DNA of 64,000 nucleotides, from NCBI GenBank assembly GCA_905116865.2, contig CAJHNH020000496.1:1-64000 (forward strand), written 5' to 3'. Origin of the DNA: Candidula unifasciata (lineage: Eukaryota; Mollusca; Gastropoda; Stylommatophora; Geomitridae). Every line of letters begins with the position of its first letter. The first letter of the stretch is position 1. The notes beneath the pieces are model-generated. The model saw only the letters and a program-made list of their open reading frames with translations. It made no database searches and was not told where the DNA came from. A program made the translations under genes and the position numbers. Below, piece by piece: positions 9,930-20,946 of the stretch.

Positions 9930-10740
9930 CTAAATATTTAACAGGGCTCACATTAAGAAAGTCTAGGGGAATTCATTGGGTCCCTGAGTTCATAAAGAAA
10001 GGAAGGGAAATCCAGATAATCAAACCAATAGGGTGAATCCCTGGAATAGAACTGAATACATAATTATTCTTCTAATTAAACTTCAGAATAAACAAAGTTC
10101 AACACCTTGCAAATTGAACTCAAATAAATCACAATGTACAATACTTTGTCTAAACAAGGAATTAAAATCGATACTAATTGATATAATCCGATATCTGAGT
10201 TTTCTAAATCAACAATTGTATTGACATAACACAGTCCAGAAATCCCAATAAATTATTCAACTTAAAAAAAAAAAAATCAAGGTCTCATCATACAACACAA
10301 TACATATTCACAGGCATCAAAACGTCACTCAGCTCTAGGATCGTTCGAGTGGAATACAGCCTTCCCTTGTGGTATGGACAATATACTGGCAACAATGGTA
10401 GTAATTGGCTATCTTCAACAGGTAGTCGTCAATTAATTTCGGATCTCCATTCTACAGTGTTGTTAACAATCCATGGTGTTACAGGGAACCTGGGAAAATA
10501 CATCAATCATCCTTGTGGTGAGGATTATGCCGACACATCTGTAGCAGGTAGAAGTGTTGCGGTGTGTGTGGTGTTATCAGATTAGTAAGGGAAAAGAGCA
10601 TGGCAATACAAACACTGACTTTCTCCACGAGCAATATATCAATAATAAGTCTCTCTAACCTCTTATAATGTTTTATACATATACAATTCTTTGCACAATG
10701 ATATGAAACTTGACATGATTAAGTGGACACACGCTCTCAT
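9930..10740. other. No recognised feature
   Basis: A/T-rich sequence. A 78-residue frame at 10349-10585 has no motif I recognise. It could be untranslated sequence of an element, but nothing supports that. Confidence 0.5.
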
Positions 10741-10754
10741 GCTGATTGGACAGT

Positions 10755-10905
10755 GGTTAGTTCGAGTCCCAACAGACCCAGGTCGACTTCGCCTTGAATG
10801 GACACCAGGTATAAGTATAGTCATGGGGAGTAGAGGCGTCAGGTGTGATGTTGACCACATCAACGCCCAGGTACCACTAGGTCTATAAAACATAGGCCAA
10901 CCCTA
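10755..10905 (+). repeat. SINE-A fragment
   Basis: Body blocks 'aggtcgacttcgcctt', 'catggggagtagaggcg', 'tgttgaccacatca' and 'ggtctataaaacatagg' in the same order as the full copy at 55848-56107. The head is reduced to 'agtggttagttcgagtccc'. Confidence 0.75.
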
Positions 10906-11534
10906 TATGCCCACACAGCTGACGACTGTTACTCAAATTGTATGTTGCATAATATAATAAATATAAGCAATGTAGTGTATACCCAACTGATGATACTGCA
11001 TGGCACAGGATGATGGTTTCTTCTTCTGAAACCAAATGAATATTTTCAGAAAAGATGACAGAGGGAAGGAGGGTTCGCTAATGCATAGTCCTAAATGTGA
11101 ATAGTAACCTAAAGAACGTAATAACATGTAGGGACTAGTAAATAGTTACTATTGTCCAACGGACAATTTTCAAGGTTGATGGAGTCACGGAACATTTATG
11201 CAATGGTAGAATATAGAATGTTAGGATCTCGATAAAATATTTCAGGATACAGCAAAGGCTTACAGGGGATCTCAGCTACTCCCTACCATTATAAATCTCA
11301 CCTGAATTCGTATTATTTCTTTTTGGCTAGGCCGATGGAAAGGCTGGGGCTGTCGTTTGATGTAGTGACAAATGACTAGCTCTAAGTTTTTTTTCCTAGT
11401 AACAACTAAGAAAACGTCATAAGTTATGTGCGCCTTCGTACATTTTCTACTCTTCACACATCTATATTCATTTATATTTATTTTAAGTGCGCAATTCCTT
11501 TAACCAAAAGATGCAATAAACTCTTGCCGGACTG

Positions 11535-11990
11535 AAATATTCCGTTGGTTTGCCACAGTCACAGCAAAGCAAAGATTACATCGCATTAAAGTCTATGATC
11601 AAGCATACGATTAGGCACCAGCTAGAAAATCAAAATCAAAATGTTGTGAGCATGTATCGTCCCCGTAGCAGCATAAAGACATGAGTCGTTGACTATTTCG
11701 CAGTCCTAAGAAGGAAAAAAGAAGATTTTTTTTGCCGAAATGCTGCAGAAGAATTGTGAAAATGCCATGGGGAAAAATGTACTGAATTACTAAAAGATCT
11801 CAACAGCCAGTATGCGTGGTTGCTAAGCAGCATCTTGTGTTGGAAACTGGTCACATCAAGCGTCACAGCGGATTGGAAGGAATAATACCGAGGCAGTGTG
11901 CCAGGAAGTAGGGGAAAGGTCTGACCAGTACGAAGACGGGCACAACATGTGAGTTACACTTCGAGTAGGAAGGTGCACGAGGCTGGAGGG
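11535..11990 (+). mobile_element. RTE-type non-LTR relic, heavily decayed
   Basis: Several frames give pieces such as RLHRIK, HIKRHSGLEGIIPR and KVHEAGGMV, matching in order the family copies at 41270 and 47280. Multiple stops and frame changes. Confidence 0.65.
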
Positions 11991-12002
11991 ATGGTGAGAG
12001 AG

Positions 12003-12150
12003 CTACCGTAATCTCTGACACTTTTCCGCCACTTCCCATTTTCCCGAGTAGAAGAAGACAGCCAAGCTATCTGCATGCTCGTTATGTACACACAGACGTA
12101 ACCTGGGCAGAATATCGATGCGACTCACCGGCCGTGATCCATGTACCAAT
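12003..12150 (-). mobile_element. RNase H domain scrap of a non-LTR element
   Basis: The minus strand encodes VHNEHADSLAV, the decayed counterpart of the VVGNEQADRLAG motif of the better-preserved copy at 35591-36350. A frame from a chance ATG covers it; no other domain. Confidence 0.5.
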
Positions 12151-12199
12151 GGGACCCATTCCGTTCGAATACACACACACACACACACACTCACACACA

Positions 12200-13040
12200 C
12201 GGTCTGACAATTAATTAATGAGACTGATTTATTATGGACAAGACAAAAATGCTATATATGGAGTAAAGCACAAAATCTAAAGAGGCAACATCCATCTATG
12301 ATCTGACAACTTTTCATGGCCGCTCTATAAGCAGACAAAAAACAAGCCGCCACTTTGTAGACCTAGTAAGAGGTGCATTGTTGCTTAATCAGCAAGGAGC
12401 AAAAAGCTACCATTAAATTCTTTTTAAAAAATCAGGAAAAGCGCCATTCAAACGGTTGTATTGATGCAACAAATTAATGTGGATAATTGTTTATCTCGTG
12501 CACAAATTTTAAGGTGGTATTCACGATTCAAAAATGATGTGGAAATGATTACTAATGCAACTAGGCCTGGGCGCCAAATTTATGATAAAACATATATTAT
12601 AACAAACTCATTGCAAAAGTCAAAGATCATTGTTTTACTGTGAGGATGATGGCAGATGAATGTGGTGTTAATAGAGAGACCATTCATAACATTTTAGTGC
12701 AAGAATTTGGCAAGAAAAAAAGCTGCTTGCCGGTTTGTACCACATTCGTTGTCTGATGACCAAAAACATCAGCGGGTTGAGAATCTAAGAGACATCATCA
12801 AAACAAGAATTGTTGTCCCCAAAACAAGTGTGTGTTCTCAGCCTTCCACCCTTTTCCCCAGATTTATAGCCCTGTGATTATTTTTTATTTCCAGAATTAA
12901 AGTTACGATTGAAAGGACGCTTATTTAACGATATTGATGACATCCAAAGGGCCGTAACATCGACTTTAAGGGGCATAGCAACAGAAGTCGTTCCAGGGTT
13001 TGTTAAATCGTGCCACTTGCTGCATTAATTCTGACCCGGA
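12200..13040 (+). mobile_element. Mariner-like DNA transposon, internally deleted and broken
   Basis: The left terminal repeat is ggtctgacaattaattaatg; a decayed complement ('cattaattctgac') lies at 13023-13035. The transposase N-terminus (LSRAQILRWYSRF, ATRPGRQ) marks the helix-turn-helix region, and DDQKHQRVENLRDIIK lies near 12760-12800. Then, in other frames, PPF-S/P-PDL and CDYFLFPELKLRLKG mark the C-terminal end. The central part holding the first two acidic residues of the DDD catalytic triad is missing, and stops interrupt the rest. 840 bp against about 1.3 kb for complete elements. Not able to make a transposase. Confidence 0.8.
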
Positions 13041-13089
13041 ACCTACTGGCGGGCAATAACACTGCCCAGCTTACCCCTGCAAGGGACTG

Positions 13090-13480
13090 TGTTTGAATGT
13101 TGAACTAGGAATCGACACTACAGCACTCGGACACTCCCATAAGTGCTCCGTTGCCACCTTCAGCAGCAAGCGGAGAATTCCAATTCCGAAGGCACCAGTA
13201 GCCGTCTAATTGTATATCCGTCTCATAATTTCCCGCAGTGTTGAGCGTCGGGCACATCCCCGGTAACTCCTCGCAGCGCCATTCTCCTCAGACCGTAATG
13301 ATCTATCTGCTCATCCGCACTGTTCACTCGTTCCCAAAGGGCCCTCAGAATATCTAGCTTGTCATACATCAGTTCACCATAACCGGCCAGTCTATCTGCC
13401 TGCTGACTGTGTTTGGATGTGAGGGTGATATGCAGAATCCAATCAAATCCACAAGATGCTGAAACTAGATCCTGAGCCTC
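13090..13480 (-). mobile_element. RNase H / C-terminal part of a non-LTR element
   Basis: The minus strand encodes QQADRLAGYGELMYDKLDIL, RALWERV and HYGLRRM, and further along the end of the family seen at 35591-36350 ('cactcggacactcccat', 'cagcaagcggagaattcc'). The N-terminal half of RNase H is gone. Confidence 0.75.
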
Positions 13481-13559
13481 GATCTGGTAGCGGCAATGGC
13501 AGTCTACAGTCTTCCAAAAGCTCCAAATTCGGTGAAAATTTATCAGTAATATTTGACAG

Positions 13560-14470
13560 CTACATTCGCATGAGCCTTTCTTTAAAAAAAAAAAAAAAAA
13601 GCTTATGCGGTGCAAGGAGAAGGCTGTCTAAATCAAAGAGGCAGAACCTATGGACTGTGTACAGTGACGCCAGTCTACACTTCGAGAGTAACTGGATGTG
13701 CGAGGTGATGGAGAAGTCTGTCTAAGACAAGAGAAAGGCAGAAACTATCCTCAACCTAAAGACTTTGGGAAGTTCACAATCTGAGCTGGGATTACAGAGC
13801 AAAGTACTACAAGTTAATTGTACGAAAAGAACAAAACTAAAACCCACTGGCTGATTTCTTCAATGCCAGTATTTTATCTGGCTTTTTTATGCTGTCGGAT
13901 TCAGCAGAGGAGCAGACATCAGAACCTGAACCTGTTAAGTATCCAGATGGCAATAGATTGCCTGTTAATAAACATTCATTTGGAATGTGTCATGCTCTTG
14001 ATCAAATGTGTTTTGCTCTATCACATAGACGTGTAAACTATAGTGCATTAGCAACCCATTTGATTTTTGGCCTTGGGTATTGATCATGATTTATACATAT
14101 GTTGTTGGAGTTTGATCAATAAATGTGAAAAGGCTATTTTCATTCTTATAATCTTAAACATTAGTGTGTAGGGTTGTTCTACATAAACAACTTTCATCTT
14201 TACTGTGAAACAGTTGGGGGCTTTTTAAATTGTAGGTTGGTCTTTAACTAGATATTTCACAGGTGTCAATACTTTCTACTGTAGTGGGTCTCACCTACCA
14301 TCTAGTTCCCACAACATTAATTGCTGTCTGCTTATATAATAATATCCTGGGACAAAACTCTTTGATATAATAAAACCGAGCCACTTCAGCAGCGTTGCCA
14401 ATCCCGAATTCAGGAGCGATTGCTTGAAGTCTGTGTCTCTCCTAAAAAGACCAGACACGTCTATCTATCA
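13560..14470. other. No recognised gene
   Basis: A frame at 13889-14083 (EEQTSEPEPVKYPDGNRLPV) has an ordinary amino-acid mix and might be a decayed transposase or pseudogene, but I do not recognise it. An A run is at 13584-13600. Confidence 0.4.
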
Positions 14471-14479
14471 AAGCCTGTG

Positions 14480-14546
14480 ACACCTGGGGGTCACACCAAA
14501 GCAAGGAACTGTATCAAAGGCCTTAGAAAGGTTGAGAACCACTACT
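14480..14546 (+). mobile_element. SPIN-like hAT element, terminal fragment
   Basis: 'gggggtcacaccaaagc', 'aaggaactgtatcaaagg' and 'aaaggttgagaaccacta' match the right end of the element at 8637-8836. Confidence 0.65.
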
Positions 14547-14769
14547 TTATACGTACCATCCCCACATTCAACAGTAGTTGCAACGTCTCAGCACTAGTGG
14601 TGCCAGATGTAGTCTGATATGTCCTTTATTTACTATAATCTCCCGGCTGCATCATTTTTTATAAGACGGGATGATCTATTTTACCAGCTCCTCCACGTTT
14701 TTAGGGCACATTTAAACGAAACTGATAGCATATGTCTTGCTATGCTTCTATTGATTATCTAGTGATGGA

Positions 14770-15150
14770 AAACCAGCCAGTCTGTCCGCGTTTTGGTATC
14801 CCAACACACAATATCCAATCCCTATTAATAGGTACTTTCCTGTGTTCACGATAATTTATGAACACTGTGTGACCCAAGCCAATTCATCCCAGAACAGTTC
14901 CTGGCGATAGGCATTAGGAATACATATTAATCTCCAGACATCTGTCCAGGTAGACCTCTGACATATTTGCAAATGCATATTCCGGTGTTTCACTCCCCAT
15001 ATTGACATGGTACCAATGCATTAATCTTTCCCCAAGACAAACTCCAGCTACCATTTGCAGATATTCCTGTTGTCTGTTGTCTTTTCTCCGGTCGCCATGT
15101 TTGTAATCCACTTCGCTTCTACTGCTAGAAGTGATCTCTCGCACCACTGC
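14770..15150 (-). mobile_element. Probable RNase H-bearing non-LTR relic
   Basis: The minus strand gives QNADRLAGF near 14775-14800, matching the NEQADRLAG motif of this family. The open frame to the right (14914-15147) has no clear domain and may be unrelated. Confidence 0.4.
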
Positions 15151-15537
15151 ATTATTTTATCCACAGTTATATGCATAGATACAAGTTGCAATTTTGGCAG
15201 TGCAGGTGAAAAACGTTTCTCTGCAATCTCCCACTCTGACTTGCATGGCTGGCCATTTTTCAGACCCTCAATACAATATTTGCCTCTTCAGCTCTCAGAC
15301 CATTTTACTTGTGTTGGAGTTTTGATACTGGTCCAAGCTAGTTATAATTTCCCAGAATACTTTTGCCGCTTCCGAGACTGTGACGCTGATTAGAGGATTC
15401 AGTATGTTTGGCACTCTGCTGTTGTTTATTCACATCTTTTTGTCGCTAAATTTTGAGTGGTTTATTATTTAAAATAACTTTCCCTCTCTTACTACAGACG
15501 TCCATCCTTATAGAGTGAATTCACATGGAAATTCGAG

Positions 15538-15578
15538 TTTGTGTTGTGACCCCAACCATACAATTATTTGTGTTACTA
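15538..15578 (-). mobile_element. SPIN-like hAT fragment, very short
   Basis: 'gttgtgaccccaaccatac' and 'aattatttgtgttactac' match the middle of the element on the minus strand. Confidence 0.45.
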
Positions 15579-15639
15579 CTGTGCCGGGCGGCCTTAAGCT
15601 TTTTTTTTTTTTTTAGTTTGATTACACATGCGGAAAAAT

Positions 15640-15790
15640 CTGGCAAGAGGTTATAAAAAAGGGGTGTCCAGCGCGAGGGCTCTTTTAGCTTCCGCCCCTG
15701 ACCACGCCACCCTCACTGCGGAAACATCCTAGCTGTGCAGTCGCTGGTGACTGTTGACACAACGATGGCTTTCATGCTGGTGAGTTGGAG
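15640..15790 (+). promoter_or_regulatory. Candidate promoter with short first exon (or an LTR promoter)
   Basis: A TATA-like 'ggttataaaaaagg' at about 15650 is followed about 115 bp later by an ATG at 15764 (atggctttcatgctg), which runs after five codons into gtgagt, a strong splice-donor match. The interval is more G/C-rich than its surroundings. The stretch before it (from 15580, tgtgccgggcggcc) starts with TG as LTRs do, and AATAAA lies near 16055, so a solo LTR is an equally good reading. Confidence 0.3.
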
Positions 15791-16374
15791 AGGGTGGGCA
15801 GCTATTTAATGGTTTCGATACTTCTCAATAATCAGTTTCTGTACTAGATATACATTTCGATCGGTAACTGAACTGTGTAGTGCTAAGTGTAAGTGTGCAC
15901 ATCGATCGTTTTTTTTTTTTTTTTAGTTCGGTTCGCTGTGAGTGAATTTTTACTTTTGAAAGTTAAATTGCCTAGCACGTGGTAAGTGTGGACTTGAAGT
16001 CAATTTTCAATGCATTATTATTTGTTACGTAACACTGGTGTTGTGTTTAGTAAAATAAACATGTATTGAATGTCATAATTATAGTTCCAGTTGTTTTAAC
16101 TGGGATTAGGACTTGAAGTTAGTGTGCTTAATTTTACTGCCACTACTGATAAGACATCATATAGAGCATATCCTGTCAGGGTAAGACATTATAGTGTTAG
16201 CTCCCGTCTAACAAACGTTTTTATTTTTGTTGTTGTTCCTAAGGCAGCATGAATGTGAGTTTGCTTTAACATAAGCTATGACATCTTTGTTAGACATCTT
16301 GTAGGTTTGAGGTCGGGATATGTTCAAGAAGTCTATTCTTATATTATGTTAAAATTATCCTTCATATTAACTCG

Positions 16375-16538
16375 TCCTCTTCCTATAGTACAACATGCCC
16401 CTTAGGCTTTGCTTCTAGTTAATTACTTCATAACTTCAGTGAACATGTGTTTTCCTATGGTCTTGGGGGATCCCTGTGAAAGGGTCGTTCGACCGCCGAA
16501 GGGATCGCGACTCATAGGTTAAGAACCTCTGGTATAGT
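16375..16538 (-). mobile_element. SPIN-like hAT non-autonomous element, second large copy
   Basis: 'ttacttcataacttcag', 'ctatggtcttgggg', 'tccctgtgaaagggtcgttc' and 'cataggttaagaacctctg' run in the opposite orientation to the copy at 8637. The far end is decayed. Confidence 0.7.
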
Positions 16539-16689
16539 ATAGAGGAATGTCTCCAGTGAAATGATGTTGCTACCCAAACTAAAATCAACTCAAGGCAGTG
16601 TTGATTAACAGTAAAACATGTATCCCCATATCTTATTATGTGTGCTAAATTTTGCTTTCACTTGTCATTTCTCTTACATTGTGTTCCAG

Positions 16690-16805
16690 AAAAATTTGAC
16701 TAAAAAGCTCAACAAAGTGGGAAAGAGGAAAACGTGCACAAAACAACACAACGTAACGTTTCGGCCAATCAGCCTTTTTCAAACACATTGTGTGTATGTC
16801 AGTGT
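16690..16805 (-). repeat. Penelope-like terminal repeat fragment with hammerhead-like motif
   Basis: The minus strand reads 'aaaaaggctgattggccgaaacgttacg'-type sequence: a GGCT/GGCC-like hairpin followed by GAAACGTT. Hammerhead-like cores with this arrangement (stem II then GAAAC) are known from Penelope-like element terminal repeats. The CTGATGA box is decayed. Compare 46626-46770 and 52066-52205. Confidence 0.45.
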
Positions 16806-16829
16806 TGTTATTCTTGTTTTTTTTTTTTA

Positions 16830-17600
16830 AATCTCTAGATCTTGATGATTTTGCTTGCGTCTAGATGCTTTTTTTTCAGAATTCGGATACAATTCTAAAA
16901 GTTTTTTTTTTAATTTGAAGTTAGACATTTTATAGTTTCTTTTTTGTTTTTCTACATATATCTAAATATTTCGAAATATCTATATCACAGTAAGGAATAA
17001 AAGTACAACATTTGTATGTTTTCCCAGTTTGCATGCTGAATGTCCTAATTTCTTTTTTTTTTAAACTGCTAAAATTACTCATTCAGAAGCCAAATTAGGT
17101 TAGGGTTGCATTTCTATTTTCTTTATAGTTTTAAAATTTGTGTAGCAAGTGCAAACTTTACAGCAAAAAAAAAAAAAAAAAAAATTGGTGTTTAAGCATA
17201 TGCTTTCAGTTTGTTTGCTACCTTTCGTTCTCTCAGATTACTCATACACCAACCCCAGTGGCTATGATAGTGTTCCAATTTCTTCAGTTTCTTCGTGCCA
17301 GTTTACTTGAAAACAAAACAGGAAATTAAACTGAATATCCCAACCTATTTACTTTATTATCTGGTAAATGAATCCATGTTGCCAGGTGACCCGGACCTCG
17401 ATGTACCGGAAATGAACTACTGTTCCGCTGAACAAATAGCTTTACAACTTGTTGAATTATGTTATCTGTTTCTTGCAACCATTTGCAACGGTTCAGATGC
17501 GTTAATGTTTCTTTCTAATGTGTAATTTTTTTTTTTTTTCGCCATACAGTGCCATGTCACAAGCTATGTGTGTCACTTGTTAAGTGTAATTAATTCGTTT
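16830..17600. other. No recognised gene; T- and A-rich
   Basis: Poly-T runs and an A run at 17163-17183. A 76-residue frame at 17295-17525 is the longest ordinary-composition frame but has no known motif and no splice context that convinces me. Confidence 0.45.
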
Positions 17601-17626
17601 TTCTGTGAGGGAAGGAGGAGGTGAAA

Positions 17627-17800
17627 AAAGAAGAAGAAGAAGAAGAAGAAGAAGAAGAAGAAGAAGAAGAAGAAGAAGAAGAAGAAGAAGAAGAAGAAAT
17701 AGAAGAAGAAGAAGAAGAAGAAGAAGAAGAAGAAGAAGAAGAAGAAGACAAAGAAAAAGAAGAAGGAAGAGGAGGAGAAAAAAGAGGAGGAGAAGAAGCC
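17627..17800. repeat. GAA microsatellite, ~130 bp pure core
   Basis: (GAA)n with an ATA interruption at 17699 and a GAG-rich right edge. Frames in R, E, S or F over it are artefacts. Confidence 0.97.
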
Positions 17801-18184
17801 ATTAAGCGTCCCCTGATAGACAATATCTGATTCCACCTGTGTGATAATTGATACATATTGACTGGTACTGATGGAAAAAAAAGTAGAGTTCTTAAATTAG
17901 TGCTTTTTTAAAATTCATATTCTAACTAAGCTATAGCTTAGGGCCTCACAAACTAAAGTGGCCTTAAAATCAAAACAATTTTTTCCACAAATGTAGTTTT
18001 CGTTTTATAAATTATTATAAATGTCTACTATAAATTTTACTATACTGCTTTCGAGTATTTCAGGCGTTTATTCATTCTAACTTGTTGAGATAGCTGATGC
18101 CATTAGGACCTCTGGGCTTTTGATAGCTTTTAGGGCCTCACCAAGTCTAAATACCGACACTTGACAATATCGTATGTAAAGGTT

Positions 18185-18290
18185 TTAGCCACCATATTGG
18201 GACTCAAACCGTTCACTTTCTAATAATGACAAATCCTCGGTGGAGGAACAAGTGTATCTTGACGCATGACCACCTTGATACAGGGATTAC
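18185..18290 (-). repeat. SINE-E fragment, head region
   Basis: On the minus strand 'aaggtggtcatgcgtcaaga', 'cttgttcctccaccgagg' and the B-box-like 'acggtttgagtccc' correspond to the head of the copies at 8066 and 8333. Confidence 0.5.
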
Positions 18291-18373
18291 ATAAGAATCT
18301 ACAGGATTCCATCCATATAGTGCCTTCTTGAGAACGAAAAGAGTTAACTTATTGAGTTCTATAATATTTTAGA

Positions 18374-18614
18374 GGAGGTTTTGGGCATATAGAGCTAGAC
18401 CTGTGTTTTATAGAGCAATCGACACTTTTTGGGTGATATGGTCAGCATCACGCCTTTTCTTTCCAGGAGTTTGTCTGGTACCCATATAAGGCAGGGTCGA
18501 CTTGTGTGTGAGATATGGTAATTTATAAACACAAAATTCCGGTACTGTCAGAACCCAAACCCACGACTTTCCGATCGGCAGGCAAGCATCTAGCTGCTAC
18601 ACTACGATGAACCC
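18374..18614 (-). repeat. SINE-A, near full length
   Basis: Tail block 'gcatatagagctagacctg', 'ggtgatatggtcagcatcac', 'ctggtacccatataaggc' and 'ggtcgacttg', then the head in complement: 'cccacgactttccgatcgg' and 'ctagctgctacactacg'. Confidence 0.85.
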
Positions 18615-18664
18615 CTTAAAACTCGCATAATGTTTAAAAAAAAATTTGAATGTTTTAATAAGTA

Positions 18665-18797
18665 CAGGCAAAAAAGTAAAGGACCCTTTTCCTCGCCTCT
18701 CAGGCGTATTTGGTAAATTGGATTATACGTATATTTTATAGACAAAGCATAACTTCTTGGGTGATGTGGTCTGCATCACGCCGACCGTCTTTACTTC
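18665..18797 (-). repeat. SINE-A, left half, split by the LTR retrotransposon
   Basis: 'aaggacccttttcctcgcc', 'gtgatgtggtctgcatcacg' and 'ccgtctttacttc' stop exactly at the LTR edge; the rest of the SINE continues after 25867. The last five bases, ACTTC, are the target duplication. Confidence 0.85.
18793..18797. repeat. Target site duplication, left (ACTTC)
   Basis: ACTTC directly abuts the TGTCAC edge of the left LTR; an identical ACTTC follows the right LTR. Five bases is the usual size for Gypsy-type integrases. Confidence 0.9.
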
Positions 18798-19981
18798 TGT
18801 CACAACTATAGAAGGGCCCTAGGAAGGGTAGGGTTCCTATACAGGAGGTATCTTCAGTCTATAAGTGTGGCTCACTAGAAGTATGGTACTTCATTGTCTA
18901 CAAGGGTAGAGAGACCGAGATATTGCTCCTGGGACAGAGGACAGGAAGATAAGGCTACCCCGCTCCGATGGGTGGTGCTAGGCAGACTAGTTATCCTGGT
19001 GGCAACTCCTCTGCCACTTTTAAAGAAAGAGCCCCCAGAGAAAGTAAGCGAAGAATGCCCCTTTCTCGCTCACTCAACTATTACTCACGCACAGCAACAA
19101 AGACAGACGAGAATAGTAGTGAATGAAGAATGATGTCGCTTTAATTTTACTGACAGCTGACTGGCTAAAAATTGACAGTGGTTTGGTGTTTGATTTTAAA
19201 CCAAATGGTTATCATCATAAGAGAAATGTCTACTGGGTCCAGTTCCTTCCCCGCACGAGTACAGCTCACCCGTGGATACTCCCAAAGGCTGGACTTGATG
19301 GGGGAAACCGGAACACTTGGCTTCTTGTAGATCTTATTTCTTGTGATATCCTCTTGTAGATAATCCACCGCTGATGTTCTTAAAGTTCAGATACGACACG
19401 TGGTCGTTTAGAAAATTCGACACGTGGTCGGTTACAATTACGACTAGTAGTCGGTTATGAATACTGGGATTAAATCCCTTAAACTGTCTCTTTGTCTGTG
19501 CCGATTCTATGGCGACATGACAATGGGTACAATTGTGTACTAATCGTTGAGTCCTTGGTGTTATGAAAAATGCCGCAGGGCCCTCAGATCAGTCAGAAAT
19601 CACTACAGTAATCCAGAACGAATTAATATAGAACTACACTCGCTAATCTGGATACTGCACTTGAAAAACTAACGACCTCCGCTCTCAACACAGTGGGAAA
19701 TCAAATGGTCGAAACATGGCCGCTTCCGCTCAAGATGGACGACCCACGTGACGCCAGCCGTGCGCATGCGCCAAAAAGAGTTAGCGCCATCTGTTACCTT
19801 CTATTGATTGGTCGCAAAACTAGTATTACATGATTTGGATGTAACTAGTCCAATCTGGTTTTTAGCGGAAGTATTAGGGAAAATCGGGTCCTCTAAACTA
19901 ATGATATATATATATCTAGCTTCTGCCCTAAACTATAAGGTAACTAGGGGAGCGTCAGTGGTCATTGCCAGTACTGTCACA
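18798..19981 (-). repeat. 3' LTR of the Gypsy element (1184 bp)
   Basis: On the element's strand it begins TGTGACAG and ends GTTGTGACA. It matches 24685-25867 throughout, by eye, except for one extra G in the run at 19299-19304. It holds CACGTG boxes at 19397, 19421 and 19745 and an NRF1-like tgcgcatgcgcc at 19761. Open frames at 18894-19133 and 19123-19359 recur in the other LTR and are not evidence of genes. Confidence 0.95.
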
Positions 19982-20022
19982 TAGGCCCCCCGTAAAAAAA
20001 AAAGTTCTGGGATCCAAACTTT
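19982..20022 (-). other. Polypurine tract and end of the internal region
   Basis: On the minus strand an A10 run is followed by acggggggccta just before the LTR. The G6 run is the likely purine primer for second-strand synthesis, although it is short and is separated from the LTR by CCTA. Confidence 0.55.
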
Positions 20023-20898
20023 TTAGAGACTAAGATGACCATCTGGCGTATCTCCTTCATCTGGGTTAGCTTGATCATTCTCCTCTTCTGGAGGGTGACG
20101 ACTCAGGAAATCTGCTCCTACATTCTCTTTCCCCGGAATGTACTCTACTGTAAAAGTGTAGGGTTGGAGTAACAGTGACCATCTCATCAGCCTAGTGTTG
20201 AGCTTCTTAGATGCCGCTAGAAACATCAGAGGCTGGTGGTCACTCTGTACTTTAAATTTCGTTCCGTACAAGAATGGCTGGAATTTCTGCACTGCCCATA
20301 CTAGGGATAAACACTCTTTCTCAATGGTTGAATAATTTCTTTCAGCACCGTTGAGCTTCCGGCTGGCATATGCTATCGGAAACAACATGGATGGTTCTTC
20401 TCTACCTTCCTGGAGTAGGGTCGCTCCTATTCCTATATTACTGGCATCAGTCCTCAACGTAAAGGTTTTAGTGAGGTCCGGGAGCTGAAGAATAGGTTTG
20501 GAGGTTAGCTTTCCCTTGAGCATAGCGTACGCTGTCTCACAGTCAGCTGACCAATGCACCATCTCTGGGGCTCCCTTTTTTGTAGCATCTGTAAGTGGGG
20601 AGGCTATCGTGTTAAAGTCTTGTATGTACTTTTGATAGAACCCACACAGAGATACAAAGGACCGCACATCCTTCTTAGTTTTTGGTCTAGGTGCCTTGTG
20701 CAACTTATCTACGTTCTTTTGTTCCGGGCACATATATCCCTGTGATATGGTGTGTCCCAGAAATTCTAGTTGTCCAAAAGCCAGTTTACATTTAGAAGGC
20801 CTGGCTGTTAACCCCACTTCTGCAAGCCTTCCTAGCAAAGTGTCGAGAGTGTTGAGGTGTTCTTCAAAATGCTCTGACGCGATGAGGATGTCATCCAT
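20023..20898 (-). CDS. pol (3' part): Gypsy element pol, C-terminal part: end of reverse transcriptase plus RNase H
   Basis: 291 residues from the first Met, which is itself in the RT active site (FMDDILIAS: two of the catalytic aspartates). The RT palm/thumb follows (residues 1-105, LEFLGHTIS at 45-52), then RNase H with acidic residues D151 (RTDAS), E193 (TIEKE), D220 (QSDHQ) and D263 (GADFLSR). It ends 42 bp before the 3' LTR. The first Met is not a true start; this is the continuation of the upstream frame, separated by a frame break in an A5 run near 20921-20926. All four RNase H acidic residues are present. Confidence 0.93.
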   Translation of the reverse strand: MDDILIASEHFEEHLNTLDTLLGRLAEVGLTARPSKCKLAFGQLEFLGHTISQGYMCPEQKNVDKLHKAPRPKTKKDVRSFVSLCGFYQKYIQDFNTIASPLTDATKKGAPEMVHWSADCETAYAMLKGKLTSKPILQLPDLTKTFTLRTDASNIGIGATLLQEGREEPSMLFPIAYASRKLNGAERNYSTIEKECLSLVWAVQKFQPFLYGTKFKVQSDHQPLMFLAASKKLNTRLMRWSLLLQPYTFTVEYIPGKENVGADFLSRHPPEEENDQANPDEGDTPDGHLSL

Positions 20899-20946
20899 AA
20901 AATGTTGTAGCGTTGGCCGTTTTTAATGGACCTAACAGCATTCTCA

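Noticed and set aside
15578..16410. An 830-bp insertion splitting one SPIN-like element
   Set aside because: The right-hand piece also aligns with the part of the element left of the supposed break, so these are more likely two separate fragments; no clean target duplication.
17295..17525. 76-residue frame with ordinary composition as a possible exon
   Set aside because: No recognised domain, weak start, no convincing splice sites, and a poly-T tract directly after it.
18894..19359. Two plus-strand frames of about 79 residues, found identically at 24781-25216
   Set aside because: They are in the LTRs, antisense to the element, and are duplicated only because the LTRs are.
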